The notes beneath the pieces were generated by a model that worked only from the letters and a program-made list of their open reading frames with translations, was not told where the DNA came from and searched no databases. Made by a program: the position numbers and the translations under genes. From positions 17,646 to 81,645 of the forward strand of contig CAVTEQ010000004.1 in assembly GCA_963733935.1 (NCBI GenBank): a stretch of DNA of 64,000 nucleotides, written 5' to 3'. The first letter of the stretch is position 1, and each line of letters begins with the position of its first letter. Positions 24,970-32,220 of this stretch are shown here, piece by piece. The stretch is from JAHFUA01 sp963733935. GTDB lineage: Bacteria > Acidobacteriota > Terriglobia > Terriglobales > Acidobacteriaceae.

Positions 24970-25227
24970 CTACTCGTGCGCCCAATACACGATCACTACT
25001 TCGACCTTCGGGTCTGTGGTTCCCGTTGGTGTACCGATCTTTGTGACCATGGTGGGCGGAAGTGCGCTGACGATGTCGCTATCACTGACGCCAAACTCTT
25101 TTCTGCGCTCATTAAACTCATCAAGCACGTCCTGCACGCACAAACCTGAAATCTGAAAACACTTGAGCTTCCGTATCCGCCCTCCATGTCTGGATTCTAG
25201 CGCAATCGCGGTTGCCCATGCAATCAC
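24970..25227 (-). CDS. Small hypothetical protein in the tRNA-Arg element
   Basis: 85 residues from a GTG start. The sequence has a normal amino-acid mix with an amphipathic segment (VQDVLDEFNERRKEFGVSD) and a C-terminal strand (KVEVVIVYWAHE). The GTG is 6 nt after the stop of another small frame on the same strand, suggesting a two-gene unit. There is no recognisable domain, and no strong ribosome site is seen. Confidence 0.4.
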   Translation of the reverse strand: MIAWATAIALESRHGGRIRKLKCFQISGLCVQDVLDEFNERRKEFGVSDSDIVSALPPTMVTKIGTPTGTTDPKVEVVIVYWAHE

Positions 25228-25233
25228 TGTGGG

Positions 25234-25383
25234 CTATACCAGCGCATCCGAGTTTGGGCTTCTACTTCTAGCTATACCGCACGCAGTTTGCAATGTTGCT
25301 GCAGCACTTTGCAAGGGTAACCACTTTAGAACTGCTACGGTAACAAAAATAGCCAGGAGTTCAGCTACGGTTGCGCTTTTCAT
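25234..25383 (-). CDS. Possible 49-residue membrane peptide
   Basis: ATG at 25383 preceded by AGCAAGG. The product has one hydrophobic helix (VAELLAIFVTVAVLKWLPL) and ends 6 nt before the GTG of the downstream small gene. Coding is plausible but weakly supported; base composition is AT-rich like the rest of the element. Confidence 0.25.
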   Translation of the reverse strand: MKSATVAELLAIFVTVAVLKWLPLQSAAATLQTACGIARSRSPNSDALV

Positions 25384-25419
25384 CCTTGCTGTTCTGCTAC
25401 ACTTTTTTCACGGCGCTGA

Positions 25420-25465
25420 ATTTCTAATCCGAGGGTTGCAGGTTCGATTCCTGCCGCGCCTACCA
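25420..25465 (+). repeat. attR-like copy: displaced 3' end of tRNA-Arg
   Basis: 46-bp exact copy of 23337-23382, followed by a different flank (GTTTTTTTGG). It does not form a complete tRNA, because the D-arm half is missing. Confidence 0.88.
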
Positions 25466-25496
25466 GTTTTTTTGGCAATAATAGCTGTAGGGTGAG

Positions 25497-25612
25497 AGGT
25501 CCCTCGCTGCGCTCGGGATTTCGTCCCTCGGCTCCGCTCGGGACAGGCTCTGCGGGCTCAGTTTCTAGCCTGCCCTGAGCAGCGAGCGAAGCGAAGCTGT
25601 CGAATGGGCCCG
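25497..25612. repeat. Dispersed intergenic hairpin repeat
   Basis: Contains nested short palindromic motifs (CCTCGCTGCGCTCGGG, CTCGGCTCCGCTCGGG, and CCTGCCCTGAGCAGCGAGCG with GAAGCGAAGC). Such CTCGGGA/GAGCGAAG repeats are a frequent type of non-coding dispersed element in bacterial genomes. No coding function is seen. Confidence 0.5.
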
Positions 25613-25674
25613 CAAAGCGGCTCAACCTACCACGCTCTCATGAAATGCCGCCTGCGGCGGAGGAAGGTGCTTGG

Positions 25675-25944
25675 ATGCTCCCGGCCAAGAAGACTTCGGT
25701 AGAACAACTCGTTTTCCGCTGTGCGGGGCCGAATTGCGGCCAGTTGAAGGGCGACGCCAATCACTGGTGGCTGATGTGGCCGTCCAAGGAGGGAGAGCTG
25801 GCCGTGCTCTCGATCTGCGCCTGGGACGAGGAACTCGCGCGGCGGGACGCCGCCGTGTGCGTCTGCGGCGAGCAGTGCGCGCAGAAGCTGCAGTCCATGT
25901 TCATGGCCAACATCCGGGAGCACCGGCACAATCCCGGGCGCTGA
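25675..25944 (+). CDS. Small Cys-rich protein, probable zinc-binding
   Basis: 89 residues from ATG 25675, chosen for GGAGGAAGG just upstream; an earlier ATG at 25645 is in frame. Cysteine pairs in RCAGPNCGQL and VCVCGEQC suggest a zinc ribbon. The centre is WWLMWPSKEGELAVLSICAWDEEL. It lies just outside the attR copy. Function unknown. Confidence 0.6.
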   Translation: MLPAKKTSVEQLVFRCAGPNCGQLKGDANHWWLMWPSKEGELAVLSICAWDEELARRDAAVCVCGEQCAQKLQSMFMANIREHRHNPGR

Positions 25945-26047
25945 ACCGTTCTCAGGGCACTCTAATAGCCGAAGGGGGAATTACTTTCGGCCTGCCGACG
26001 TTACCAAGGTGCTGTTCCCTTTCGTGCCTTCCTGTCGCAGACTGTAC

Positions 26048-26341
26048 ATGTCCGACGGGGGAGTCATGAAACGGCCATTCAGACGTGGAACTGTCAGTTG
26101 CGTGCCCTTGCAGAACGCGGTGCTGTGCGGCGATTGCGAGTGCATCAGCGAATCGACCAACGACGTATGTGAGATATGCGGCGGGCGTGCCCTGGTAAAT
26201 CTGGGGCGGCTGCTGGGAAGCGCCGCGCAAGCGGAAGGCGCTACGGCGCAGGTAAGCGAGCCGCTGATGGGGCGGGAGCTGGAAGCTCTGTCGGATTCGG
26301 CTTCCCGGGTCCTGCACGTTGCTCCGCGCCGACCGCACTAA
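26048..26341 (+). CDS. Small zinc-ribbon protein
   Basis: 97 residues from ATG 26048 (alternatives at 26009 and 26066). A four-cysteine ribbon is clear: VLCGDCECISESTNDVCEICGG, spacing CxxC-x9-CxxC, followed by RALVNLGRLLG. The C-terminus is low in structure. Probably a small regulatory or structural zinc protein of acidobacterial type; the partner is unknown. Confidence 0.55.
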   Translation: MSDGGVMKRPFRRGTVSCVPLQNAVLCGDCECISESTNDVCEICGGRALVNLGRLLGSAAQAEGATAQVSEPLMGRELEALSDSASRVLHVAPRRPH

Positions 26342-26378
26342 CAGCCACTGCTTCGCCGGCGCGCCGTTCCGCTCGGGA

Positions 26379-27551
26379 CTACTTCGTCATCACCAGCTTG
26401 GCAATCGTCTGCAACTGCATGTTGGACGTTCCCTCGTAAATCTTGCCGATCTTCGAGTCGCGCCAGTACTTCTCCACCGGGTAATCCTTGGTAAATCCAT
26501 AGCCGCCGTAGATCTCGATGGCCAGCGAGGTCACGCGCTCCGCCACCTGGGAAGTGTAGAGCTTGGTCATGGCGGCTTCCTTGACGAAGTTCATGCCAAC
26601 GTCCTTCATGCGGGCGGCGTTGTAGACCATCAGGCGCGCGGCTTCGATTTCGGTTGCCATCTGCGCCAGTTGGAACTGGATCGCCTGGAACTCGGAAATC
26701 GCTTTACCGAACTGCTTGCGCTCCTGCGCGTACTTCGCGGCACACTCCCAGGCGCCGCGGGCGACGCCGATCATCTGCGCGCCGATGCCGATGCGGCCTT
26801 CGTTCAGCGTTTCGATGGCGATCTTGTAGCCCTTGCCCACCTCGCCCAGCACGTTGTTGTTAGGCACGCGGCAGTCCTCGAGAATCAGCTCGCAGGTGGA
26901 AGAGGCGCGGATGCCGACTTTGTCTTCTTTCTTGCCTACCGTGAAGCCGGGGAAATCTTTCTCGACCAGAAACGCGGTGATGCCCTTGTAGCCCGCCGCC
27001 GGATCAAGCGTAGCCAGGATGATGAACATCCCGGCTTCTTTGCCATTGGTGATCCACAGCTTGCGTCCGTTCAGGATGTACTCGCTGCCCTGCAACTCGG
27101 CCTTGGTGGCGAGCGCGAAGGCGTCCGAGCCGGAGCCGGCCTCGCTCAGCGCGTAAGCGCCGACCCACTCCGAAGCCATGCGCGGCAGGTAGTGCTTCTT
27201 CTGCTCGTCAGTCCCCCAGCGCAGCAGGGCATTGTTGACGAGCGTGTTCTGCACGTCCACCACCACGCCGGCGGAGGCGTCCACGCGTGAGAGTTCCTCC
27301 ACCGCCAGAATAGCTTCAAAGAACGTGCCCGCGCCGCCGCCATACTGCTCGGGAATCTCGATGCCCATCAGGCCCAGTTGAAAAAATTCATGGATGAGCT
27401 CTTTGTCGAAGACGCCCTTCTCGTCCATTTCCTTGGAGCGAGGGCGGATCTTCTCTTCCGCAAACTGGCGGATGTTGTCGCGGAACAGGGTTTCATCTTC
27501 CGTCAGCGCAAGCAGCGGCTGCGGCTTCTCGGGCGCAATCACTTCCGGCAT
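26379..27551 (-). CDS. Acyl-CoA dehydrogenase (short/branched-chain type)
   Basis: 390 residues, standard length. The N-terminal helical domain has FAEEKIRPRSKEMDE. The FAD/substrate region has AYALSEAGSGSDAFAL and LNGRKLWITNG. The C-terminal domain has FGKAISEFQAIQFQLAQMA, and the catalytic Glu is in IYEGTSNMQL. The VQNTLVNNAL segment resembles the short/branched-chain (2-methyl) subgroup. It catalyses FAD-dependent alpha-beta oxidation of acyl-CoA in fatty-acid or branched amino-acid breakdown. No electron-transfer flavoprotein genes are adjacent. Intact. Confidence 0.93.
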   Translation of the reverse strand: MPEVIAPEKPQPLLALTEDETLFRDNIRQFAEEKIRPRSKEMDEKGVFDKELIHEFFQLGLMGIEIPEQYGGGAGTFFEAILAVEELSRVDASAGVVVDVQNTLVNNALLRWGTDEQKKHYLPRMASEWVGAYALSEAGSGSDAFALATKAELQGSEYILNGRKLWITNGKEAGMFIILATLDPAAGYKGITAFLVEKDFPGFTVGKKEDKVGIRASSTCELILEDCRVPNNNVLGEVGKGYKIAIETLNEGRIGIGAQMIGVARGAWECAAKYAQERKQFGKAISEFQAIQFQLAQMATEIEAARLMVYNAARMKDVGMNFVKEAAMTKLYTSQVAERVTSLAIEIYGGYGFTKDYPVEKYWRDSKIGKIYEGTSNMQLQTIAKLVMTK

Positions 27552-27625
27552 ATGAGTTCCTTTATGGAGGGAATTGAACCCAAGATTCTAGCACCGGGGA
27601 GCTGTCCTGAGTCCTGAACATGCCA

Positions 27626-27940
27626 CTACCAATGAACCAGACCGTCAGGATCCTCCACCACCACGACTTCATACTTCTCCAACATGGGCATCAAAACGTT
27701 CTCCAGTTCAGCTTTCCACAGTTCCCCTTCGTAAAACTTAGCTTTCATCGGCTCGCGGGAGGCGAGGTCGGGGAAGCCGCGCATGAAAAAGAACGTGTCC
27801 GGGTCTTCGACGGAGAGAAACGGGCCAAGAATTTTCATGCCGATTTCGTCGTGCGCTGGCACCGATTTGCGGCGGAAGATGTCGAGGAACTGGGCGCGGC
27901 AACCAGGCTTGGTTTTGTAGATGCGCATTTCGATGATCAT
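27626..27940 (-). CDS. NIPSNAP-family protein
   Basis: 104 residues, a dimeric ferredoxin-like alpha/beta-barrel fold typical of NIPSNAP: MIIEMRIYKTKPGCRAQFL, GFPDLASREPMKAKFYEGE and an acidic C-terminus. Biochemical role in bacteria is undefined. It is 74 bp downstream of the acyl-CoA dehydrogenase on the same strand and could be co-transcribed. Confidence 0.8.
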   Translation of the reverse strand: MIIEMRIYKTKPGCRAQFLDIFRRKSVPAHDEIGMKILGPFLSVEDPDTFFFMRGFPDLASREPMKAKFYEGELWKAELENVLMPMLEKYEVVVVEDPDGLVHW

Positions 27941-28043
27941 CGTTCTCCCCTCGAATTTTTCTGAGGCCGCATCATAGCTGGATTCTCAAACATCCAAAAA
28001 TCATGAATGCGTTCGCGGTGAATCGTGAACGGGAGGTGGGTCC

Positions 28044-28855
28044 ATGAATCAGAAGGTAGCTTTAGTGACGGGAGTATCGTCGGGAATCGGACGGGAGATC
28101 GCAAGCCTTTTGTCGAATCGCGGCTTCCGAGTTTTTGGCACGATCCCGGAATCCAGCCGCGGCGGGCGTGCAGGCGAAACCTTGAAGTGGTCTTGGACCT
28201 GGGAGACGAACAGTCGGTGCGCACCTGCGTGGATACGGTGCTCGCCCGCGCCGAGCGGATCGATGCGCTGGTGAACAATGCCGGGTACGCGCTGATTGGG
28301 GCACTGGAAGAGACCAGCATCGAAGAAGCCAAAGAGCTCTTCGAGACGAATTTCTTTGGCGTGCTGCGCATGAGCCGGGCGGTTCTGCCCATTTTTCGCA
28401 TGCAGGGACACGGGCGCATTGTGAACATCGGCTCGGCGACGGGATTTCTGCCGGCGCCTTACCAGGGAATCTATGCGGCCACCAAGCACGCCATCGAGGG
28501 CTATTCGGAATCGCTCGATCATGAAGTGAGGCAGTTCGGGATTCGCGTTTCCGTCGTCGAGCCCGGATTCATGCGGACGAACATGGCGCGTAACGCGCGC
28601 TTTGCCGGCGATCTGCTGCCGTCGTATCAGGCCGATCGCAACCACGTGGTCGAAGCCGTGCGAAAAAACATCACGGAGGGCGACAATCCGCAGAAGGTCG
28701 CGGCCGTGGTCCTGGAGGCGATTACCAGCCGCGCGCCTCGGCCGGTTTATCTCGCAGGCCGCAGCGCCAGGGTGGTCAGCCTGCTGCGGAAGTTCGCGCC
28801 ATCTGGGATCTTTGACCGAGGACTTCGCAAGCAGTTTGGACTGGCGGGCGCCTAG
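28044..28855 (+). CDS. Short-chain dehydrogenase/reductase (frameshifted)
   Basis: About 270 residues after repair. The cofactor motif VALVTGVSSGIGREIA is in the first frame (TGxxxGIG). The rest (DALVNNAGYALIGALEE, the catalytic Ser in NIGSATGFL and YAATKHAIEG giving YxxxK) is in another frame. The change lies between about 28143 and 28187 and may consist of two indels, since FGTI followed by RNPAAAGVQA can be read in the third frame. Classical SDR; substrate unknown. Confidence 0.82.
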
Positions 28856-29028
28856 CTAGTTGGCCGCTCGGCTTCGCGTTCGCGAAGGATGACGGCGTTC
28901 ATGGCAGCGAACGCCGAAAACCTGCAACCGGTGACTTCGTTTGTTCATCTACGTACGAAAGTGGATGATTCTCCCCAGGTCGCAGCCAGTGACCAAAGCC
29001 TCCTGCGGGAAGAGAGAAGGGGATCAGT

Positions 29029-29779
29029 ATGAAGAGACTCGAAGGGAAAGTTGCGGTGGTAACCGGCGGCAACAGCGGCATCGGCCTGGCGACGGCCAAG
29101 CGGCTGCAGGAAGAGGGCGCGCGAGTGGCCATTTCGGGCCGCAGCAAGCAGACGCTGGATGAAGCGGTGGAGACGATCGGAAACGGTGTGCTCGCCGTGC
29201 AGGCCGACGTGGCCAAGCTGGCGGACTTGGACAAGCTGTACGCCGAGGTCTCGCAGAAGCTGGGCAAGATTGACGTGTTGTTCGTGAACGCGGGGGTCGC
29301 CAAGTTCGCGCCCCTGGCCGAGATGTCCGAAAGCACGTATGACGAGAACTTTGATATCAACGTCAAGGGAGCATACTTCACCATCCAAAAGGCGCTGCCC
29401 CTGCTGAATGACGGAGCGTCGATCATCCTGAACACCAGCGTGGTGGACAGCAAAGGGACCGTCGGGGCGAGCGCTTACGCGGCAACCAAGGCGGCGATGC
29501 GCTCCCTGGCGCGGACGGCAGCGGCCGAACTGCTCGGACCGCAACATCCGCGTGAATACGGTTGCGCCCGGACCCATTGAGACGCCAATCTTCGGCAGGA
29601 CCGGGCTGCCGCAGCAAGCCATTGATGAATGGGCCAAGGATATCGTGAATCGAAATCCGATGAAACGCTTCGGGAAGCCCGAAGAAGTGGCGGGGGCGGT
29701 GGCGTTTCTGGCCTCGCAAGATGCGTCTTACATCACTGGCGTAGAGATCAATGTTGACGGCGGCTACGGACAGCTCTAA
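29029..29779 (+). CDS. Short-chain dehydrogenase/reductase (frameshifted)
   Basis: About 250 residues. TGGNSGIGLATAKRL binds NAD(P), VNAGVAKFAPL is the NAG motif, NTSVVDSKG carries the catalytic Ser, and SAYAATKAAMRSLAR supplies YxxxK. The frame shifts near 29540 between AAELLG and NIRVNTVAPGPIETP: GGACCGCAAC needs one C removed or a CG restored. The C-terminal VEINVDGGYGQL is typical. RBS GGGGATCAGT is weak. A second SDR lies upstream, but the two are not close paralogues. Confidence 0.85.
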
Positions 29780-29805
29780 GCCGCAGGACTGCGAGCAACG
29801 CCTGG

Positions 29806-30684
29806 CTACCGCTTCTTGCGCCGGTAGACCAGCTTCAGCCCTTCGCCGGCGAGGGTCTTGCGGATCTGGTTGCGGGCGTGGACGGACCACGGGCCGGAAG
29901 TATCCAGCCGCACATAGGCGCGCCAGTGCGCCAGGGCCTTGCGCGGATACTTGAGCTTCTCGTAGGCGAGAGCAAGATTGTAGTGGGCGTCGGCGTAGGT
30001 GGGGGCGAGCTGGATCGCCTGTTTGTAAGCCTGGATCGCTTCCTGCAGGCGGCCGGTTTCGTCGAGCACGTTGCCCAGGTCGAAATACGCCAGGGCATAG
30101 CGCGGATCGATGGCCACCGCCTGGCGATAGTGATCTTCCGCCTCGACGTAATCCTGGCGGTTGTAGTAAAGCGTGCCGAGATTGATGTGGGCGGCAGCGT
30201 GGTTGGGATCGAACTCCAGAGTTTTCTGGTAGGCCTCGATGGCTTCCCGCACCGAGAGCGGGTCTTCCTCCAGCGAAATGGCCTTGGCGAACCACTCGGC
30301 AGCGTTCTCCGCCGTGCGCATGGGCCGGACCTTGGCGGCGACCAGCGCTCGGGGGGCGAAGTCCATGACGAACTGTCCGGCCACCGGTTCCACGGCCGTT
30401 CCCTGATGACGGAAGGCAACACGCCGTCCGCTCACGAAGGTGCCGGTCTCGAGCAGCGGATTCTCCATGCCGGCGGCGACGCGCTGCATGGCCTCGAGCG
30501 ACTCGCGAATCTTGCCCGGGCGCACCCGCCGGGCGCTGAATTCGCCTATTTTTCTCAGTTGCAGGAGTTCAGGAAATGAATAGCTTTCGCAGGCGGCGAT
30601 CAGACCGGCCTTTTCCCATCCGGCCAGTTGACGGGCCGTGATCCGCAGGATCCGCAGTACGTCCGCTCGTGCGTAGCGCTCCAC
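29806..30684 (-). CDS. MerR-like HTH fused to tetratricopeptide repeats
   Basis: 292 residues. The N-terminus (YARADVLRILRITARQLAGW, then FPELLQLRKIGEFSARRVRP) is a MerR-type winged-helix reader domain. A ~60-residue linker follows. Four or more TPR units occupy residues ~130-265 (AAEWFAKAISLEED, AIEAYQKTLEFDPNHAAAH, AEDHYRQAVAIDPRYALAY, AIQAYKQAIQLAPTYADAH). It is likely a transcription factor or scaffold that binds partner proteins through the TPR region. No effector-binding domain of ordinary MerR proteins is present. Intact. Confidence 0.78.
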   Translation of the reverse strand: MERYARADVLRILRITARQLAGWEKAGLIAACESYSFPELLQLRKIGEFSARRVRPGKIRESLEAMQRVAAGMENPLLETGTFVSGRRVAFRHQGTAVEPVAGQFVMDFAPRALVAAKVRPMRTAENAAEWFAKAISLEEDPLSVREAIEAYQKTLEFDPNHAAAHINLGTLYYNRQDYVEAEDHYRQAVAIDPRYALAYFDLGNVLDETGRLQEAIQAYKQAIQLAPTYADAHYNLALAYEKLKYPRKALAHWRAYVRLDTSGPWSVHARNQIRKTLAGEGLKLVYRRKKR

Positions 30685-30954
30685 TGAGATGCGTGGTTAC
30701 CTTGCTCGTATTATGTGAGCGGTGACTACAGGTTGCAAGAGCTAAGTTTCCACAGTAGTACACAGGATTTCCTAAGTTTCTCGTTTCGGGTTTCTCGTTT
30801 CTCGACAGAAGCGGCGGCAATTCATAATTCCCAGTTTCTTGTTCACGACGGAGGGCTCGACCGGTTCTCTCGAGAAACCAGAAACGAGAAACTAGGAACG
30901 CTCCCGCCCTTTACGCCCCACAACCACCACGTTAGAATCGAAGCATCACGCGGG
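30685..30954. repeat. Intergenic region with diverged GAAAC/GTTTC inverted repeats
   Basis: 270 bp without a credible gene. Around 30770-30810 the sequence is built of TTTCTCGTTTCGGG-like units; around 30870-30895 the complementary ACCAGAAACGAGAAACTAG appears. Together they can form a long imperfect hairpin. The same unit type recurs at about 54915-55010. Confidence 0.5.
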
Positions 30955-31030
30955 GCCGACGTAGCTCAGTTGGTAGAGCAGTCGATTCGTAATCGACAGG
31001 TCATCGGTTCAAGTCCGATCGTCGGCTCCA
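30955..31030 (+). tRNA. tRNA-Thr (anticodon CGT)
   Basis: 76-nt cloverleaf with encoded CCA. Acceptor GCCGACG/CGTCGGC, D-arm GCTC..GAGC, anticodon stem GTCGA/TCGAC with loop TTCGTAA, T-loop TTCAAGT, discriminator T. Confidence 0.95.
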
Positions 31031-31102
31031 GAAAACCAGCATTGGGCAGTTGGCACTCAGCAATTGGGGCCCGCAGGATTGCCCACGGGGCGGTGAGGGC
31101 TG

Positions 31103-31672
31103 TCATCCTCCGGCGATACCGGCTGTATGGCGCGCATTGTTCCATTCAGTTTCCAGCCCCAACTCACGAACCCATTTCTCGAGGTAAGCGCGATCCAGCG
31201 AATCCCATCGTATTCTTAATACCCCAGCAACGTCCTCGATTTGCCGTCGGGATTGAGCCAGCTTCGCCCATTCCAGCTTGGAGACGACCACGTCTTCCGC
31301 ACTGGCTATGAAGAGGGCAACCTCCTGGAGGTGGACGCGCTGCCGGCGGCGGAATTCCTCCTCGCTGAAAGCACGTGACTTGCGGAAAACGAAGTCGATC
31401 TTCCAGCCGCTTGCCAAATCAATGACGTTGAACAAGGACTGCCGCTTAAGGGCTTCGAGGGCCGCATCCAGGTCCGCATAGTATTCCTCTGCCGGCAGAA
31501 GTTGAACGAATGCCTGGAGCTGCGCCGGGGTAGCGGAGAGCACCATGTCGATGTCCTGGGTGGTGCGCGGAGTGCCATAGTAGGCGCTCGCGAAGGATCC
31601 CGTAAGCATGTAGGCAATCCCTGCTCGGTCGAGGGCCGCTGTGATTTTCTGAAAGACCCCCGCGAGACTCAT
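31103..31672 (-). CDS. Nucleotidyltransferase-fold protein of a two-gene cassette
   Basis: 189 residues. The minimal nucleotidyltransferase signature is present: YMLTGSFASAYYGTPRTTQDID gives GS and the DxD pair (DIDMVL), with a third acidic strand in WKIDFVFRKSRAF. The C-terminal EDVVVSKLEWAKLAQSRRQIED resembles AbiEii/DUF6036-type proteins. The start overlaps the preceding small gene by 4 bp (ATGA). Such pairs may be toxin-antitoxin-like, but no target is evident. Located next to tRNA-Thr. Confidence 0.75.
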   Translation of the reverse strand: MSLAGVFQKITAALDRAGIAYMLTGSFASAYYGTPRTTQDIDMVLSATPAQLQAFVQLLPAEEYYADLDAALEALKRQSLFNVIDLASGWKIDFVFRKSRAFSEEEFRRRQRVHLQEVALFIASAEDVVVSKLEWAKLAQSRRQIEDVAGVLRIRWDSLDRAYLEKWVRELGLETEWNNARHTAGIAGG

Positions 31673-31953
31673 CGTAACCGTGCCGGCAAGGACGCAGGCA
31701 GAAACGCCCGCCTCAGCAATTCACGTTCAACCTGTGCCTCGGACCACTCGGGATGCTCGTGCCGAATTCCCTCTCTGGCCAGTTGGCGAGCAAAGAGACT
31801 CATCTCCATAGCTAACAAAAGGCGTTCTTCGCCAGACATCCTTCGCTGAATTTGAAGTTGAAGTGCCTGCGCATAACGGGTTGTATCGGTAAATGCCACG
31901 GCCAAATCGTAGCACGCGAAGCGCAGCCCGTTTTCGAGCGCCGACTGCAACAA
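31669..31953 (-). CDS. Small partner of the nucleotidyltransferase gene
   Basis: 94 residues from ATG 31953, or 76 from GTG 31899, which may be the true start because conserved-looking sequence begins there (DTTRYAQALQLQIQRRMSG). The core is EERLLLAMEMSLFARQLAREGIRHEHPEWSEAQVERELLRRAFLP, in three short helices. It is probably an all-helical partner protein. It overlaps the nucleotidyltransferase gene by 4 bp, implying co-translation. No enzymatic motif. Confidence 0.65.
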   Translation of the reverse strand: MLQSALENGLRFACYDLAVAFTDTTRYAQALQLQIQRRMSGEERLLLAMEMSLFARQLAREGIRHEHPEWSEAQVERELLRRAFLPASLPARLR

Positions 31954-31957
31954 AACG

Positions 31958-31988
31958 AAAAGGCCACCCCGGCACAGGGCAGCCTTTT
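31958..31988 (-). terminator. Probable rho-independent terminator
   Basis: Stem AAAAGGC (31958-31964) with GCCTTTT (31982-31988), extended inside by CCC/GGG pairing. On the minus strand it is followed by TCGTTTTG. It would end transcription from the gene at 32221-33306 before the small two-gene cassette. Confidence 0.5.
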
Positions 31989-32220
31989 CTTTAGGGAGAA
32001 TAGTTCCAACGGAGGGTGAAGCCCTTAACCGTCAAAACCTTTTCTGGCGGAAATCTTATGAGCCGAGAAGATGGGGTGTCAAGCGAATTCTAGATATTAA
32101 CGCCCTTTATATTCAATGAGTTACAAAGACAATCAACAAGCCCGCAAAATTCACAAAACTGAGTTCAGAGGCCTTTTCCGAGCCTTAGTTGCCCGATTTC
32201 AATCACTTAGGAGGGTACGC

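Larger units (their letters stand above)
23383..25465. mobile_element. Very small tRNA-Arg integrative element or remnant (~2.1 kb)
   Basis: Bounded by the tRNA-Arg gene and a direct repeat of its last 46 bp. The first gene inside is a tyrosine recombinase reading toward the tRNA, as expected for attL-proximal integrases. Other contents are a receiver-like protein, a small membrane protein and one or two small genes on the other strand. Base composition is visibly lower in GC than the flanks, especially 24893-25420. No replication, relaxase, capsid or resistance gene is recognised. The integrase is defective, so the element is probably fixed or needs help from elsewhere. Confidence 0.8.

Noticed and set aside
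25163..25495. Plus-strand 110-residue frame running through the attR copy
   Set aside because: It includes translated tRNA sequence and opposes two better-supported small frames; no ribosome site.
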